DNA from: Hydrogenophilus thiooxidans
GTDB lineage: Bacteria > Pseudomonadota > Gammaproteobacteria > Burkholderiales > Rhodocyclaceae
DNA length: 64,000 nt
Assembly (NCBI RefSeq): GCF_019049855.1
Contig: NZ_JAHLSY010000007.1
Coordinates: 42,268 to 106,267, forward strand
Reading direction: 5' to 3'
How positions within the stretch are numbered: position 1 is the first letter of the stretch; every line of letters begins with the position of its first letter. The translations under genes and the position numbers were made by a program. Shown here one piece after another: positions 56,326 to 64,000 of this stretch. The notes below the pieces were generated by a model that ran no database searches, was not told the origin of the DNA, and saw only the letters and a program-made list of their open reading frames with translations.

Positions 56326-57261
56326 GTGACCGCTGAGCCAAGCCATTGCGCATCGCTTCCTGAAGGGCATGTCACCCATACCCGTGCCCGCAACGTCAAA
56401 GAGCGGCTGATCGAAACGGCGCTGTTCCTTGCCGCATTTTCTGCGGTGGCGACAACCGTGGCGATCGTCGCGATCCTCCTCTATGAAGGGTGGAGCTTTT
56501 TCCAGCACGTCTCACTCGTGGAATTCCTCACCCATACGCAATGGACACCGCTCTTCGAAAAAGCGGAGTATGGGGTCTTGCCGCTTATTGCCGGCACATT
56601 CACCATTTCGGCAATCGCGGTGCTGGTCGCGATTCCGCTTGGGCTGATGGTTGCGATCTACCTCTCTGAGTTTGCGTCGCATCGTGTTCGCGAAACCGTC
56701 AAACCCTTTCTTGAGCTTTTGGAAGGGGTACCGACCATCGTCTACGGTTACTTTGCGCTGCTTTTCGTCACGCCGCTCTTGCAGAAGATCATTCCTGGAT
56801 TGCCCGGTTTCAACATGCTGAGCCCTGGGATCGTGATCGGGATCATGATCACGCCGTATGTGGCGTCGGTATCCGAAGACGCGATGCGCGCGGTGCCGAT
56901 GGCGATGCGCGAGGCCTCGTACGCGATGGGGGCGACACGCTTCCAAACGGCGATGAAAGTGGTGTTGCCCGCCGCGATCTCCGGTGTGGTCGCCGCGTTC
57001 ATCCTGGGTATTTCCCGAGCGGTCGGGGAGACGATGGTGGTTGCGATCGCTGCGGGGCAACAGCCCAATTTCACCTTCGATCCGCGTGAGCACGCCGCGA
57101 CGATCACTGCCTACATCGTGCAGGTGGCGATGGGGGATCTGCCGCACGGGTCGATCGGTTATCAGAGTATCTTCGCAGTCGGGTTGGTGCTCGTGGTGAT
57201 CACCCTCTTTTTCAACGTGATCGGCCAATACGTGCGCCGGCGCTGGCGGGAGGCCTACTGA
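56326..57261 (+). CDS. pstC: Phosphate ABC transporter permease PstC
   Basis: Inner-membrane permease (311 aa from GTG 56326, with AAGGA upstream). About six helices; the coupling EAA-type loop is in MREASYAMGATRFQTAMKVV, and the phosphate-permease motif LELLEGVPTIVYGYFALLFV is present. The earlier in-frame ATG is inside pstS and spans the terminator, so it is rejected. pstA follows after two bases. Confidence 0.94.
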   Translation: MTAEPSHCASLPEGHVTHTRARNVKERLIETALFLAAFSAVATTVAIVAILLYEGWSFFQHVSLVEFLTHTQWTPLFEKAEYGVLPLIAGTFTISAIAVLVAIPLGLMVAIYLSEFASHRVRETVKPFLELLEGVPTIVYGYFALLFVTPLLQKIIPGLPGFNMLSPGIVIGIMITPYVASVSEDAMRAVPMAMREASYAMGATRFQTAMKVVLPAAISGVVAAFILGISRAVGETMVVAIAAGQQPNFTFDPREHAATITAYIVQVAMGDLPHGSIGYQSIFAVGLVLVVITLFFNVIGQYVRRRWREAY

Positions 57262-57263
57262 TC

Positions 57264-58199
57264 ATGCAGCAGAGCGAAAAAAACGAACTTACCGCGCTGC
57301 GGCGCGATATTGCGAAGCGCCGCCGCTGGGACGTGATTTTCGGATTGATCGGCTTGGGGGCGACGCTCATCGGAGTGATCGTGCTGTTCGCGCTCTTTAC
57401 GGACCTGGTGCTCGATGGGTACCGCCACGTGGTGCAGGAAGAGTTCTATTTCAACTTCCCGTCGCGGCGGCCGGAGCGCGCCGGGATCTATTCCGCGTGG
57501 GTGGGAACGGCGTTGGTGATGATCGTGACCTTCCTGGCCGCAGCACCGCTGGGGGTTGCCGCTGCAGTCTATCTCGAAGAGTACGCGCCGAAGAACTGGC
57601 TCACGGAGCTCATCGAGATCAACGTCACCAATTTGGCCGCGGTGCCGTCGATCGTCTATGGGTTGCTCGCGCTGGGTCTCTTCGTCTATATCCTCGACTT
57701 CGGGCAAAGCATTCTCACCGCGGGGCTGACGCTCGCGTTGATGATCCTGCCGGTGGTAATCGTCGCGACGCGTGAAGCGTTGCGCGCGATTCCCCAGCAC
57801 ATCAAAGAGGCGGCGTACGCGTTGGGCGCTACCCGGTGGCAGGTGGTTTCCGACCATCTGGTTCCGTATGCGTCGGGCGGGATCCTGACCGGGGTGATCA
57901 TCGGAATGGCGCGCGCGATCGGCGAAACGGCGCCGGTGATCACGATCGGGGCACTCACCTTCATCGCGTTCCTGCCGCCGATGCCTTTCGCTGGCGATCC
58001 TCCCGCAGGGCCTTTCGACTGGCTCTTTTCCCCATTTACTGTACTGCCCATCCAGATGTTCAACTGGCTTTCCCGACCACAGTCGGAGTTCCATTCGCTT
58101 GCGGCTGGGGTGGGGATCGTGATCATCGTCGCCACGCTCCTGATGAATGGTCTGGCGATCTGGCTCCGGTACCGTATTCGTCGCAATCTCACTTGGTAA
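57264..58199 (+). CDS. pstA: Phosphate ABC transporter permease PstA
   Basis: Partner permease (311 aa) with six helices. Signatures: INVTNLAAVPSIVYGLLALG and the coupling loop IKEAAYALGATRWQVVSDHL. A basic N-terminus (RRDIAKRRRWDVIF) precedes the first helix. A periplasmic insertion (about 55-75) is charged. It begins two bases after pstC and is followed by pstB after six bases. Confidence 0.94.
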   Translation: MQQSEKNELTALRRDIAKRRRWDVIFGLIGLGATLIGVIVLFALFTDLVLDGYRHVVQEEFYFNFPSRRPERAGIYSAWVGTALVMIVTFLAAAPLGVAAAVYLEEYAPKNWLTELIEINVTNLAAVPSIVYGLLALGLFVYILDFGQSILTAGLTLALMILPVVIVATREALRAIPQHIKEAAYALGATRWQVVSDHLVPYASGGILTGVIIGMARAIGETAPVITIGALTFIAFLPPMPFAGDPPAGPFDWLFSPFTVLPIQMFNWLSRPQSEFHSLAAGVGIVIIVATLLMNGLAIWLRYRIRRNLTW

Positions 58200-58205
58200 A
58201 GCACC

Positions 58206-59018
58206 ATGGATCAACCACAACGCATCGTTCATGAAGCCACCGGGGTAACACTCGACGCGCCGGTGAAAGCGCAAGCCAAAGGGTTCCACTTCTACTACGG
58301 CGCGCACCATGCGCTCAAAGACCTCAACATGCCCGTTGCGGAAAAACGGGTGACGGCGCTGATCGGCCCTTCGGGGTGCGGGAAATCGACTTTCCTGCGC
58401 AGCTTCAACCGCATGCACGACCTCTACCCGGGCAACCGCTATGTTGGTGAAATCCGTCTCTATCCGGACGACATCAACCTGGTTTCGCCCGAAGTCGACC
58501 CGATCGAGATCCGCATGCGGGTGGCGATGGTGTTTCAGAAGCCCAACCCGTTTCCGAAATCGATCTTCGACAACGTCGCGTATGGTTTGACGGTCCGTGG
58601 CATGAAAAACCGCACCGAAATCGCGGACCGGGTGGAAGCGGCGCTCAAAGCGGCGGCGTTGTGGGACGAAGTGAAAGACCGGTTGGATGCGTTGGGCACG
58701 TCGCTTTCCGGCGGACAGCAGCAGCGGCTCTGCATCGCGCGGGCGCTTGCGGCGGAACCGGAGATTTTGCTGCTCGACGAGCCCACGTCGGCGCTCGATC
58801 CGATTGCGACCGCGTCGATCGAAGAGCTGGTGACCGAACTGCGCGACCGGGTGACGATTCTGATCGTGACCCACAACATGCAACAAGCGGCACGGATCTC
58901 CGATTACACCGCGTTCATGTATTTGGGGGAACTGGTCGAGTTCGGCCCGACGGACGAGATCTTCGTCCGCCCGAAAAAGAAACAGACCGAAGACTACCTC
59001 ACCGGCCGTTTCGGTTGA
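58206..59018 (+). CDS. pstB: Phosphate ABC transporter ATP-binding protein PstB
   Basis: Energises phosphate uptake (270 aa). Walker A GPSGCGKS, the PstB-specific [18 protein letters not shown], signature [15 protein letters not shown], Walker [14 protein letters not shown] and H-loop [17 protein letters not shown]. It is the last gene of the operon; no phoU follows in the window, unlike in many pst operons. A stem-loop lies 20 bases downstream. Confidence 0.96.
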   Translation: MDQPQRIVHEATGVTLDAPVKAQAKGFHFYYGAHHALKDLNMPVAEKRVTALIGPSGCGKSTFLRSFNRMHDLYPGNRYVGEIRLYPDDINLVSPEVDPIEIRMRVAMVFQKPNPFPKSIFDNVAYGLTVRGMKNRTEIADRVEAALKAAALWDEVKDRLDALGTSLSGGQQQRLCIARALAAEPEILLLDEPTSALDPIATASIEELVTELRDRVTILIVTHNMQQAARISDYTAFMYLGELVEFGPTDEIFVRPKKKQTEDYLTGRFG

Positions 59019-59038
59019 GCCGTCTCGGGTCGCGTGAC

Positions 59039-59064
59039 AGGGGGTGTGCGGTGTCGCACCCCCT
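59039..59064. terminator. Stem-loop between convergent pstB and diguanylate cyclase genes
   Basis: AGGGGGTG pairs exactly with CACCCCCT around a ten-base loop. There is no T run on either strand, so it may only slow transcription or protect mRNA ends. Confidence 0.3.
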
Positions 59065-59095
59065 ACCGCTGGTTTGTGGCCAGAGCTGGCGCGGC

Positions 59096-60667
59096 TTATG
59101 GTTGGCGGGCGGCCACGACCCGGTTCTTGCCCGCGCGCTTCGCGGCGTAGAGCGCTTCGTCGGCGCGGGCGACCAGCTGTTCGAGCGTTTCGCCGTCACC
59201 TAGCCATTCGGCGACGCCAGCGCTGAAGGTGATCACGTGGTGGCGATCGTCGTAGAAGAAGAGCGATTTGGTCAGTTCGCGCTGGAGGCGCTGGATCACC
59301 CGCTCAGCCTCCGCAAGCGCGCTGTCGGGCAGGACGATCACGAACTCCTCCCCGCCCCAACGGGCGATGCCGTCCTGCGGGCGCAGATAGCGCTTGGCGA
59401 TCGCGGCCAGATGCTGTAACGCGCGGTCTCCGGCCGGATGACCGAAGGTATCGTTGAATTTCTTGAAATTGTCGAGGTCGAGCACCGCGAGCGAGAGCGG
59501 CGTCTGTAAGCGGAGCGCACGCGCTTTTTCGCGGTGCCAGAAATTTTCCAAACCGCGGCGGTTCATCAGGCCCGTGAGCGGGTCGCTCACCGTCTGCTGG
59601 GAGAGCTCCCGGAGCTCTTGTTCGAGTTTCTCCATCCGTTCGCGCGTCGCCAACAGCTCTTGCTGGATGCGCTGTGCCGTTTGCGAAATCTGCGCAGAAG
59701 AGTGGTGCATGAACTGAGCGCGTTCAACCGTTTGCACCAATACGTCGCGCAGTTCGGTGAGGGTTTTTGCCTGCTGAACTTTGGCAACCGTTTGCTTGAG
59801 TTCGTCGGCGTACTGACCGCTGTCGCTCGAAAACGACGCCAGCCGATCGATCACGACGGAGAGGAGTTCGCGGATCTCTGCTTCGGCTTTGCGCCGTTCG
59901 TCGATCACCTGGCGTTGCGCGTCGATCAGCTGTTCGAGCCGTTCGCTCGCCTCTTCCAAAATGCCCGCTTCGTGCATCCGCGTGAGCGCGTCGCGGATGA
60001 ATTTGACCTGTTGCCGCGCCAATTCCGCTTCGAGCACGAAGTTGTCGAGGTGCCGCAGCATCAGTTCGACCAACCGCGTCAGGTCGCGCGCGTGGTCGCT
60101 CACTGCGAGCGCGATCGGTGCGGCGGCTTCGATGAAGAGTCGCAATTCGTGCGCCAGTTCCGCCGTCATGGGTTCCGTATCGAGGCGCTGCAACAGCGAA
60201 ACCGCGATCTCGTGCAGGTCGGCTTCTGGGTTGAGGAACGGGAGAAAGAGCTCGCGGATCACCGCAGCAAAGAGTTCGTTGAACTCGCGGTCGAACGCGG
60301 CAGGCTGTGGCGCTGGAGCCGCGGTCGCGGAAACGGAATGGGGATGTTCCGGCTCGTTGGCCAGAAACCATTCGGCCGCCCGTTCGAGCGCGGGTTGTGC
60401 GGCGGTGTAGTTGCGTTTGGCGAGCGCGTCGTGGGCGATTTTCAGGTGGCGCGCGATCTCGGGGGGATCGCCAGGCAGGAGCTTTGCCAGCGCGTGGAGG
60501 AGTACCGGGGTTGCCGGCGTTGGCGGTACAGGCAAGCCCCGCGCGTCGTAGTAGGCTTCGCGCAGCGCATCGCCACTCAAACGGGCACCGAAGCGCTCGA
60601 TCAGCCGGGCGATGATCGGCCGCAACTCCTCCTCAGTCGCCCCGTTTTTGTTATGCTTCGTGCTCAA
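59096..60667 (-). CDS. GGDEF diguanylate cyclase with intact I-site
   Basis: Makes c-di-GMP (523 aa). A long helical N-terminal region without a membrane segment (about 1-345, coiled-coil-rich from about 220) is followed by a GGDEF domain. TGLMNRRG opens it, LDLDNFKKFND carries the metal site, and the active motif is GGEEF (438-442). The inhibitory RxxD motif (RPQD, 429-432) is exactly five residues before it, so product inhibition is expected. The start is TTG 60667, with GAGGG eight bases before. Divergent from the HD-GYP gene, 51 bases apart. The sensory input is unknown. Confidence 0.92.
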   Translation of the reverse strand: MSTKHNKNGATEEELRPIIARLIERFGARLSGDALREAYYDARGLPVPPTPATPVLLHALAKLLPGDPPEIARHLKIAHDALAKRNYTAAQPALERAAEWFLANEPEHPHSVSATAAPAPQPAAFDREFNELFAAVIRELFLPFLNPEADLHEIAVSLLQRLDTEPMTAELAHELRLFIEAAAPIALAVSDHARDLTRLVELMLRHLDNFVLEAELARQQVKFIRDALTRMHEAGILEEASERLEQLIDAQRQVIDERRKAEAEIRELLSVVIDRLASFSSDSGQYADELKQTVAKVQQAKTLTELRDVLVQTVERAQFMHHSSAQISQTAQRIQQELLATRERMEKLEQELRELSQQTVSDPLTGLMNRRGLENFWHREKARALRLQTPLSLAVLDLDNFKKFNDTFGHPAGDRALQHLAAIAKRYLRPQDGIARWGGEEFVIVLPDSALAEAERVIQRLQRELTKSLFFYDDRHHVITFSAGVAEWLGDGETLEQLVARADEALYAAKRAGKNRVVAARQP

Positions 60668-60718
60668 GCCGTTACCCTCTTTTTTTTTGCAAAAGTATAT
60701 AACAAAGGTTGAAATCGC

Positions 60719-62011
60719 GTGCGCGAACGTCGTGATCCGTTACCCGAAGTTTCGCTGGAGCAGTTGCGCCCGGGGGTGCATATCGAGCTCGATCTTCCGT
60801 GGCTCGACCATCCCTTCTGGTTCAACGCATTCACGATCAAAGACGAGGCGCAGTTGGCCGAACTCAAAGCGTTGGGGTTGACGAAGGTGCGGTGGAACCC
60901 CAAAAAGAGCCGGGTACCGCCGCTGCCGCCCCCAGCAAAGGGAACCGCGCAGCCGGCTGCCGAATCGCAGCAAGCGGTAGCCAATGTCGAGAAGGTTCGA
61001 GCGCAGATCGCGGCGCAACGGGCCGCCAAACGCAAACAGCACGAAGCGGTGGTGGCGATGCGCCGAACGTTGGCCCGCTGCCAAGAGGCCTACCAGGCAA
61101 CCACGGAACGCACCCGAGCGGCGCTTGCCGCGATCGACCGCGGACAACCCGACGGCGCGCGGTTGGCGCGCGATGTCGCTGCAGAGGCGGCGAGCCGTTT
61201 CACCCCGCAGGCGGAGGTGGTATTGCAGCTCATCGCCGAGCATGCGCACGACGAGGGGGCAACAGGCCATGCGCTCAACACGATGGTGGTGGCGCAGATG
61301 CTCGCGCATCGCATGGGGTTCGATCAGGCACAGATCGAGGCGGTGGGCACCGCAGCGCTGCTGCACGATATCGGCAAAGCGCGCATTCCCACGAGCGTCC
61401 TCTACAATACCCAGCGCAGCCGCGCCGAAGAGCAGCTCTATCGCCTCCATCCGGTCTATGGGGCGGAATGGTTGGCCGAAATCCTGGGAATAGCCGACGA
61501 GATCCGTCTTTGGGTTCGCGCGCACCACGAGCGCATCGACGGGAAAGGGTTTCCCGATGGCTTGGCGGGCGATGCGGTGCCGCTTGCGGCGCAGATCGTC
61601 GGGTTGGCGAACCGCTTCGACAATCTCTGTAACCCGATTCCTGGAATTCGCCCATTGCCGCCCGCGAAAGCGGTGGCGTGGCTCTTCCGCCACGAAAAGG
61701 GGGCATGGGACGAGGCGCTCTTCGCCGTCTTCGTGAAGATGATCGGCGTCTATCCACCCGGTACCTTCGTTCGTCTCTCCAACGACGCGGTGGGGTTGGT
61801 GTTGCGCAATAGCCCCCGGGATCCGTTGCGCCCGTGGGTGCTGCTCTATGAGCCCGAAACGCCGCGCAGCGAACTGGTTGCGATCGACCTCACCACGGTT
61901 CCCGACGTGACCATCGCCGAAGCGGTGCCACCGGAACGCTTGCCGCCGGAGGTGGTCGAAACGCTCGACCCTCGGTGCAAAGTGCGCTATTTTCATGACG
62001 TGGCGCGCTGA
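60719..62011 (+). CDS. HD-GYP-type c-di-GMP phosphodiesterase with N-terminal DUF3391
   Basis: A 430-aa cytoplasmic protein. The N-terminus (VSLEQLRPGVHIELDLPWLD) is DUF3391-like. A charged coiled linker (about 85-135) leads to the HD-GYP domain: HD pair in LLHDIGKARIP (216-217), a second metal motif HHERIDGKGFP (269-279) where the GYP tyrosine is replaced by phenylalanine, and AAQIVGLANRFDNLCN. The metal residues look intact, so activity is likely. Its start is GTG 60719. The divergent neighbour is a GGDEF cyclase, a natural opposing pair. Confidence 0.9.
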   Translation: MRERRDPLPEVSLEQLRPGVHIELDLPWLDHPFWFNAFTIKDEAQLAELKALGLTKVRWNPKKSRVPPLPPPAKGTAQPAAESQQAVANVEKVRAQIAAQRAAKRKQHEAVVAMRRTLARCQEAYQATTERTRAALAAIDRGQPDGARLARDVAAEAASRFTPQAEVVLQLIAEHAHDEGATGHALNTMVVAQMLAHRMGFDQAQIEAVGTAALLHDIGKARIPTSVLYNTQRSRAEEQLYRLHPVYGAEWLAEILGIADEIRLWVRAHHERIDGKGFPDGLAGDAVPLAAQIVGLANRFDNLCNPIPGIRPLPPAKAVAWLFRHEKGAWDEALFAVFVKMIGVYPPGTFVRLSNDAVGLVLRNSPRDPLRPWVLLYEPETPRSELVAIDLTTVPDVTIAEAVPPERLPPEVVETLDPRCKVRYFHDVAR

Positions 62012-62077
62012 TCCTGGCGTACGGTTCGAGAGGGGTTGGGTCCATTGGTCGAAAGCAGTTGAGGGCAAAGGGAAGAA

Positions 62078-63103
62078 ATGCGTTTTTTCATTACCGGAAC
62101 AGCCGGTTTCATCGGTTTTCACTTGGCGCAGCAGTTGCTCGAAGCGGGCCATACGGTCACCGGCTTCGACGGGCTGACCGACTATTACGACGTAACCCTC
62201 AAACGCCGCCGCCACGCACGCCTTACCGCATACCCGGCGTTCACCGCGGTGGAAGCGCTGCTTGAGGATCAGACGGCGTTGGATCGCGCAGTGGATGCGG
62301 CGCAGCCGGAGGTGATCGTCCATTTGGCCGCGCAGGCCGGGGTGCGTTACAGCTTGGAAAATCCGCGTGCGTATATCGACGCGAACCTGGTGGGCACGTT
62401 TCACCTTTTGGAAGCGGCGAAACGGGTGCAGCCCAAGCACCTGTTGCTGGCGTCTACAAGCAGCGTCTATGGCGCGAACCGCGAGATGCCGTTCGTCGAA
62501 ACCCAGCCGACCGAAACGCCGCTCACCCTCTACGCCGCGACCAAAAAGGCGAACGAAGCGATGGCGCACGCCTACGCCCACCTGTGGCAGCTTCCCACCA
62601 CCCTTTTTCGCTTCTTCACCGTCTATGGTCCGTGGGGTCGGCCCGATATGGCGCTCTTCAAATTCACCCGCGGCATTCTCGACGGCACGCCGATCGAGAT
62701 CTACAACCACGGTGAGATGTACCGCGATTTTACCTATATCGACGACCTGGTGCGCGCGATCCGCTTGCTGGTCGACGTGCCGCCACCCCCTCCTTCGGCG
62801 CGTACCGAAGAACACGGCTGGCAGCCGATTCCTGGCGACACGCTGAGCCCGGTCGCGCCGTGGCGCGTCGTCAATATTGGCAATTCCCAGCCGGTGCAGC
62901 TGTTGGATTTCGTCGATGCCCTCGAAAAAGCGCTCGGGAAAAAGGCGGTTCGCCGCTACCTCCCCATGCAAAAGGGCGATGTCCCGGCAACGTGGGCCGA
63001 CTGTTCGCTGCTCGAGCGGCTCACGGGGTACACGCCGCAAACGCCGGTTGCCGAAGGGGTGGCGCGGTTCGTGGCGTGGTATCGCGACTATACCGGGAGA
63101 TGA
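62078..63103 (+). CDS. NAD-dependent nucleotide-sugar epimerase (UDP-glucuronate 4-epimerase-like)
   Basis: A 341-aa extended short-chain dehydrogenase. NAD-binding loop [10 protein letters not shown] at the N-terminus, [15 protein letters not shown], the catalytic serine in STSSVYG and the YxxxK pair in [32 protein letters not shown] is characteristic of the UDP-glucuronate 4-epimerase branch. It should make UDP-galacturonate for cell-surface polysaccharide. The start has GGGAAG upstream. No other polysaccharide gene is visible beside it, and its stop overlaps the next gene's leader. Confidence 0.9.
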   Translation: MRFFITGTAGFIGFHLAQQLLEAGHTVTGFDGLTDYYDVTLKRRRHARLTAYPAFTAVEALLEDQTALDRAVDAAQPEVIVHLAAQAGVRYSLENPRAYIDANLVGTFHLLEAAKRVQPKHLLLASTSSVYGANREMPFVETQPTETPLTLYAATKKANEAMAHAYAHLWQLPTTLFRFFTVYGPWGRPDMALFKFTRGILDGTPIEIYNHGEMYRDFTYIDDLVRAIRLLVDVPPPPPSARTEEHGWQPIPGDTLSPVAPWRVVNIGNSQPVQLLDFVDALEKALGKKAVRRYLPMQKGDVPATWADCSLLERLTGYTPQTPVAEGVARFVAWYRDYTGR

Positions 63104-63105
63104 GG

Positions 63106-64000
63106 ATGGATAAGAAACTGCCGATCGGCATCCAGAGTTTCACGCAGATCCGCCGGGAAGGGTACTACTACGTCGATAAGACCCCATTTTTGGCACGCAT
63201 GGTGGAAAGCGGCGGCAAGTACTATTTTCTTTCCCGTCCGCGGCGCTTTGGCAAGTCGTTGCTGCTCGACACGATCGCATGCGCCTTTTCCGGGCAGCGC
63301 GAACTCTTCGCGGCGCATGATGGGCGAGACGGCAGCGCGCCGCGCGAAGCGCTCTACCTTGCGGATCATTGGGAGTGGAGCCAACGCTACCCGGTGGTTC
63401 GGCTCTCGTTCGTTGAGGGCCCTTTGAACGACGAAGCGGAGCTGGTCGAAGCGATCACCCTGCAACTGAGCGAAAACGCGCGGCGATTGCAGGTGCCGTT
63501 CGAGCCCACTTCCAATCACTTCCGCAGCCAATTCGATCAGCTCCTGTGCCGCATTGCGGAGCACTACGGGCAACCGGTGGTAGTGCTGGTGGATGAATAC
63601 GACAAACCGATCCTTGACCACCTCACCAACCCCGAAGTGGCCACCGTGATGCGCAACGCGCTGCGCAACCTCTACAGTGTCCTCAAAGCGCGCAGCGACT
63701 GTCTGCGCTTTGTTTTTCTCACCGGCGTTTCCAAATTCAGCCAAGTGTCGCTCTTTTCCGGGCTCAACAACCTCAACGACATCACGCTCGATGACGACTA
63801 TGCAGCGATCTGTGGCTATACCGACGCCGACCTCGACACGGTCTTTGCGCCGGAGTTTGCCGCGGCGGCGGCAGAAGGCAGGCCGCTTGATCGCGAGCGG
63901 GTGCGCTTTTGGTACAACGGCTACTGGTGGGGCGGCGCGGATCGGGTCTATAACCCGTTTGACGTGCTCCTTTGTTTGGCCAAACGCGAATACCGCCCGT
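63106..64000 (+). CDS. AAA-ATPase-like protein with expected PD-(D/E)XK C-terminus (partial)
   Basis: About 298 residues are visible before the right edge. The start matches the AAA-ATPase-like/DUF1703 family: LPIGIQSFTQIRREGYYYVD KTPF, Walker-like SRPRRFGKSLLLDTI, VVVLVDEYDKPILDHL (Walker B-type) and FLTGVSKFSQVSLFSGLNNL. In complete members a PD-(D/E)XK nuclease-like domain follows, but it is off the window. These genes are often multicopy and of unknown function. GGGAG six bases before ATG 63106 supports the start; another ATG lies at 63100. Confidence 0.88.
   Translation, partial: MDKKLPIGIQSFTQIRREGYYYVDKTPFLARMVESGGKYYFLSRPRRFGKSLLLDTIACAFSGQRELFAAHDGRDGSAPREALYLADHWEWSQRYPVVRLSFVEGPLNDEAELVEAITLQLSENARRLQVPFEPTSNHFRSQFDQLLCRIAEHYGQPVVVLVDEYDKPILDHLTNPEVATVMRNALRNLYSVLKARSDCLRFVFLTGVSKFSQVSLFSGLNNLNDITLDDDYAAICGYTDADLDTVFAPEFAAAAAEGRPLDRERVRFWYNGYWWGGADRVYNPFDVLLCLAKREYRP

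Noticed and set aside
57255..58886. 543-codon minus-strand frame opposite pstA/pstB
   Set aside because: Composition dominated by Arg, His and Asp, spans two well-defined genes; an antisense artefact.
60740..63040. 766-codon minus-strand frame opposite the HD-GYP and epimerase genes
   Set aside because: It runs across two recognisable plus-strand genes and lacks any protein signature.

Overview
The window is one contiguous piece of a GC-rich proteobacterial chromosome around the replication start. The order rpmH-rnpA-yidD-yidC-mnmE on one strand and dnaA-dnaN-gyrB on the other is the classic origin neighbourhood. The block rsmB-DUF4390-ntrY-ntrX-trkA-trkH, the Acidithiobacillus/Thiobacillus-type gshA and the fused indolepyruvate oxidoreductase suggest a betaproteobacterium. 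Hydrogenophilales (Hydrogenophilus/Tepidiphilus-like) is my best guess; this is inference, no 16S gene is present. I saw no rRNA, tRNA, CRISPR array or insertion sequence.

Layout. 1-11.2 kb (minus): a tandem-AAA+ ATPase, an exported DsrE-like protein, a fused indolepyruvate:ferredoxin oxidoreductase, mobA, then a tripartite MacAB/NodT-type efflux set whose permease runs off the left edge. 11.3-17.5 kb (mostly plus): hslR, thrH, purU, HU, gshA-gshB, apbE. 17.5-21.2 kb (minus): a CnoX-like thioredoxin-TPR protein, a full-length P-type-ATPase-like protein that has lost every catalytic motif, and a 225-residue protein of unknown family. 21.3 kb (plus): a chemoreceptor with a FliA-like promoter. 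23-40.5 kb (minus): priA, hemE, trkH, trkA, an NtrX with a collapsed AAA+ core, ntrY, DUF4390, rsmB, speE, speD, a TSUP exporter, mnmE, yidC, yidD, rnpA, rpmH. Two parS sites overlap the GTG start codons of rsmB and mnmE.

40.6-47 kb: a copper-resistance block (DUF411 protein, cytochrome c, small Met/His-rich protein, CopB, CopA, divergent copRS) lies between rpmH and dnaA, where oriC commonly sits. Only 38 bp separate copS from dnaA. 47-52.3 kb: dnaA, dnaN, gyrB, followed with no gap by a DUF4160/DUF2442 pair. 52.9-54.1 kb (minus): a LysE-type exporter and a DUF1857 protein.

54.1-55.2 kb: the only long gene-free stretch. It has an AT-rich tract, two perfect and several near-perfect DnaA boxes, and the frameshifted, internally deleted remnant of a PAS-GGDEF-EAL gene. 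It is my candidate oriC. 55.2-59 kb: pstSCAB behind a textbook Pho box, with a terminator between pstS and pstC. 59-64 kb: a GGDEF cyclase with an I-site divergent from an HD-GYP protein, a nucleotide-sugar epimerase, and a partial AAA-ATPase-like gene at the right edge.

Most promising for novelty: the catalytically dead P-type ATPase and its operon, the displaced origin, the parS/start-codon overlaps, and the degenerate NtrX.
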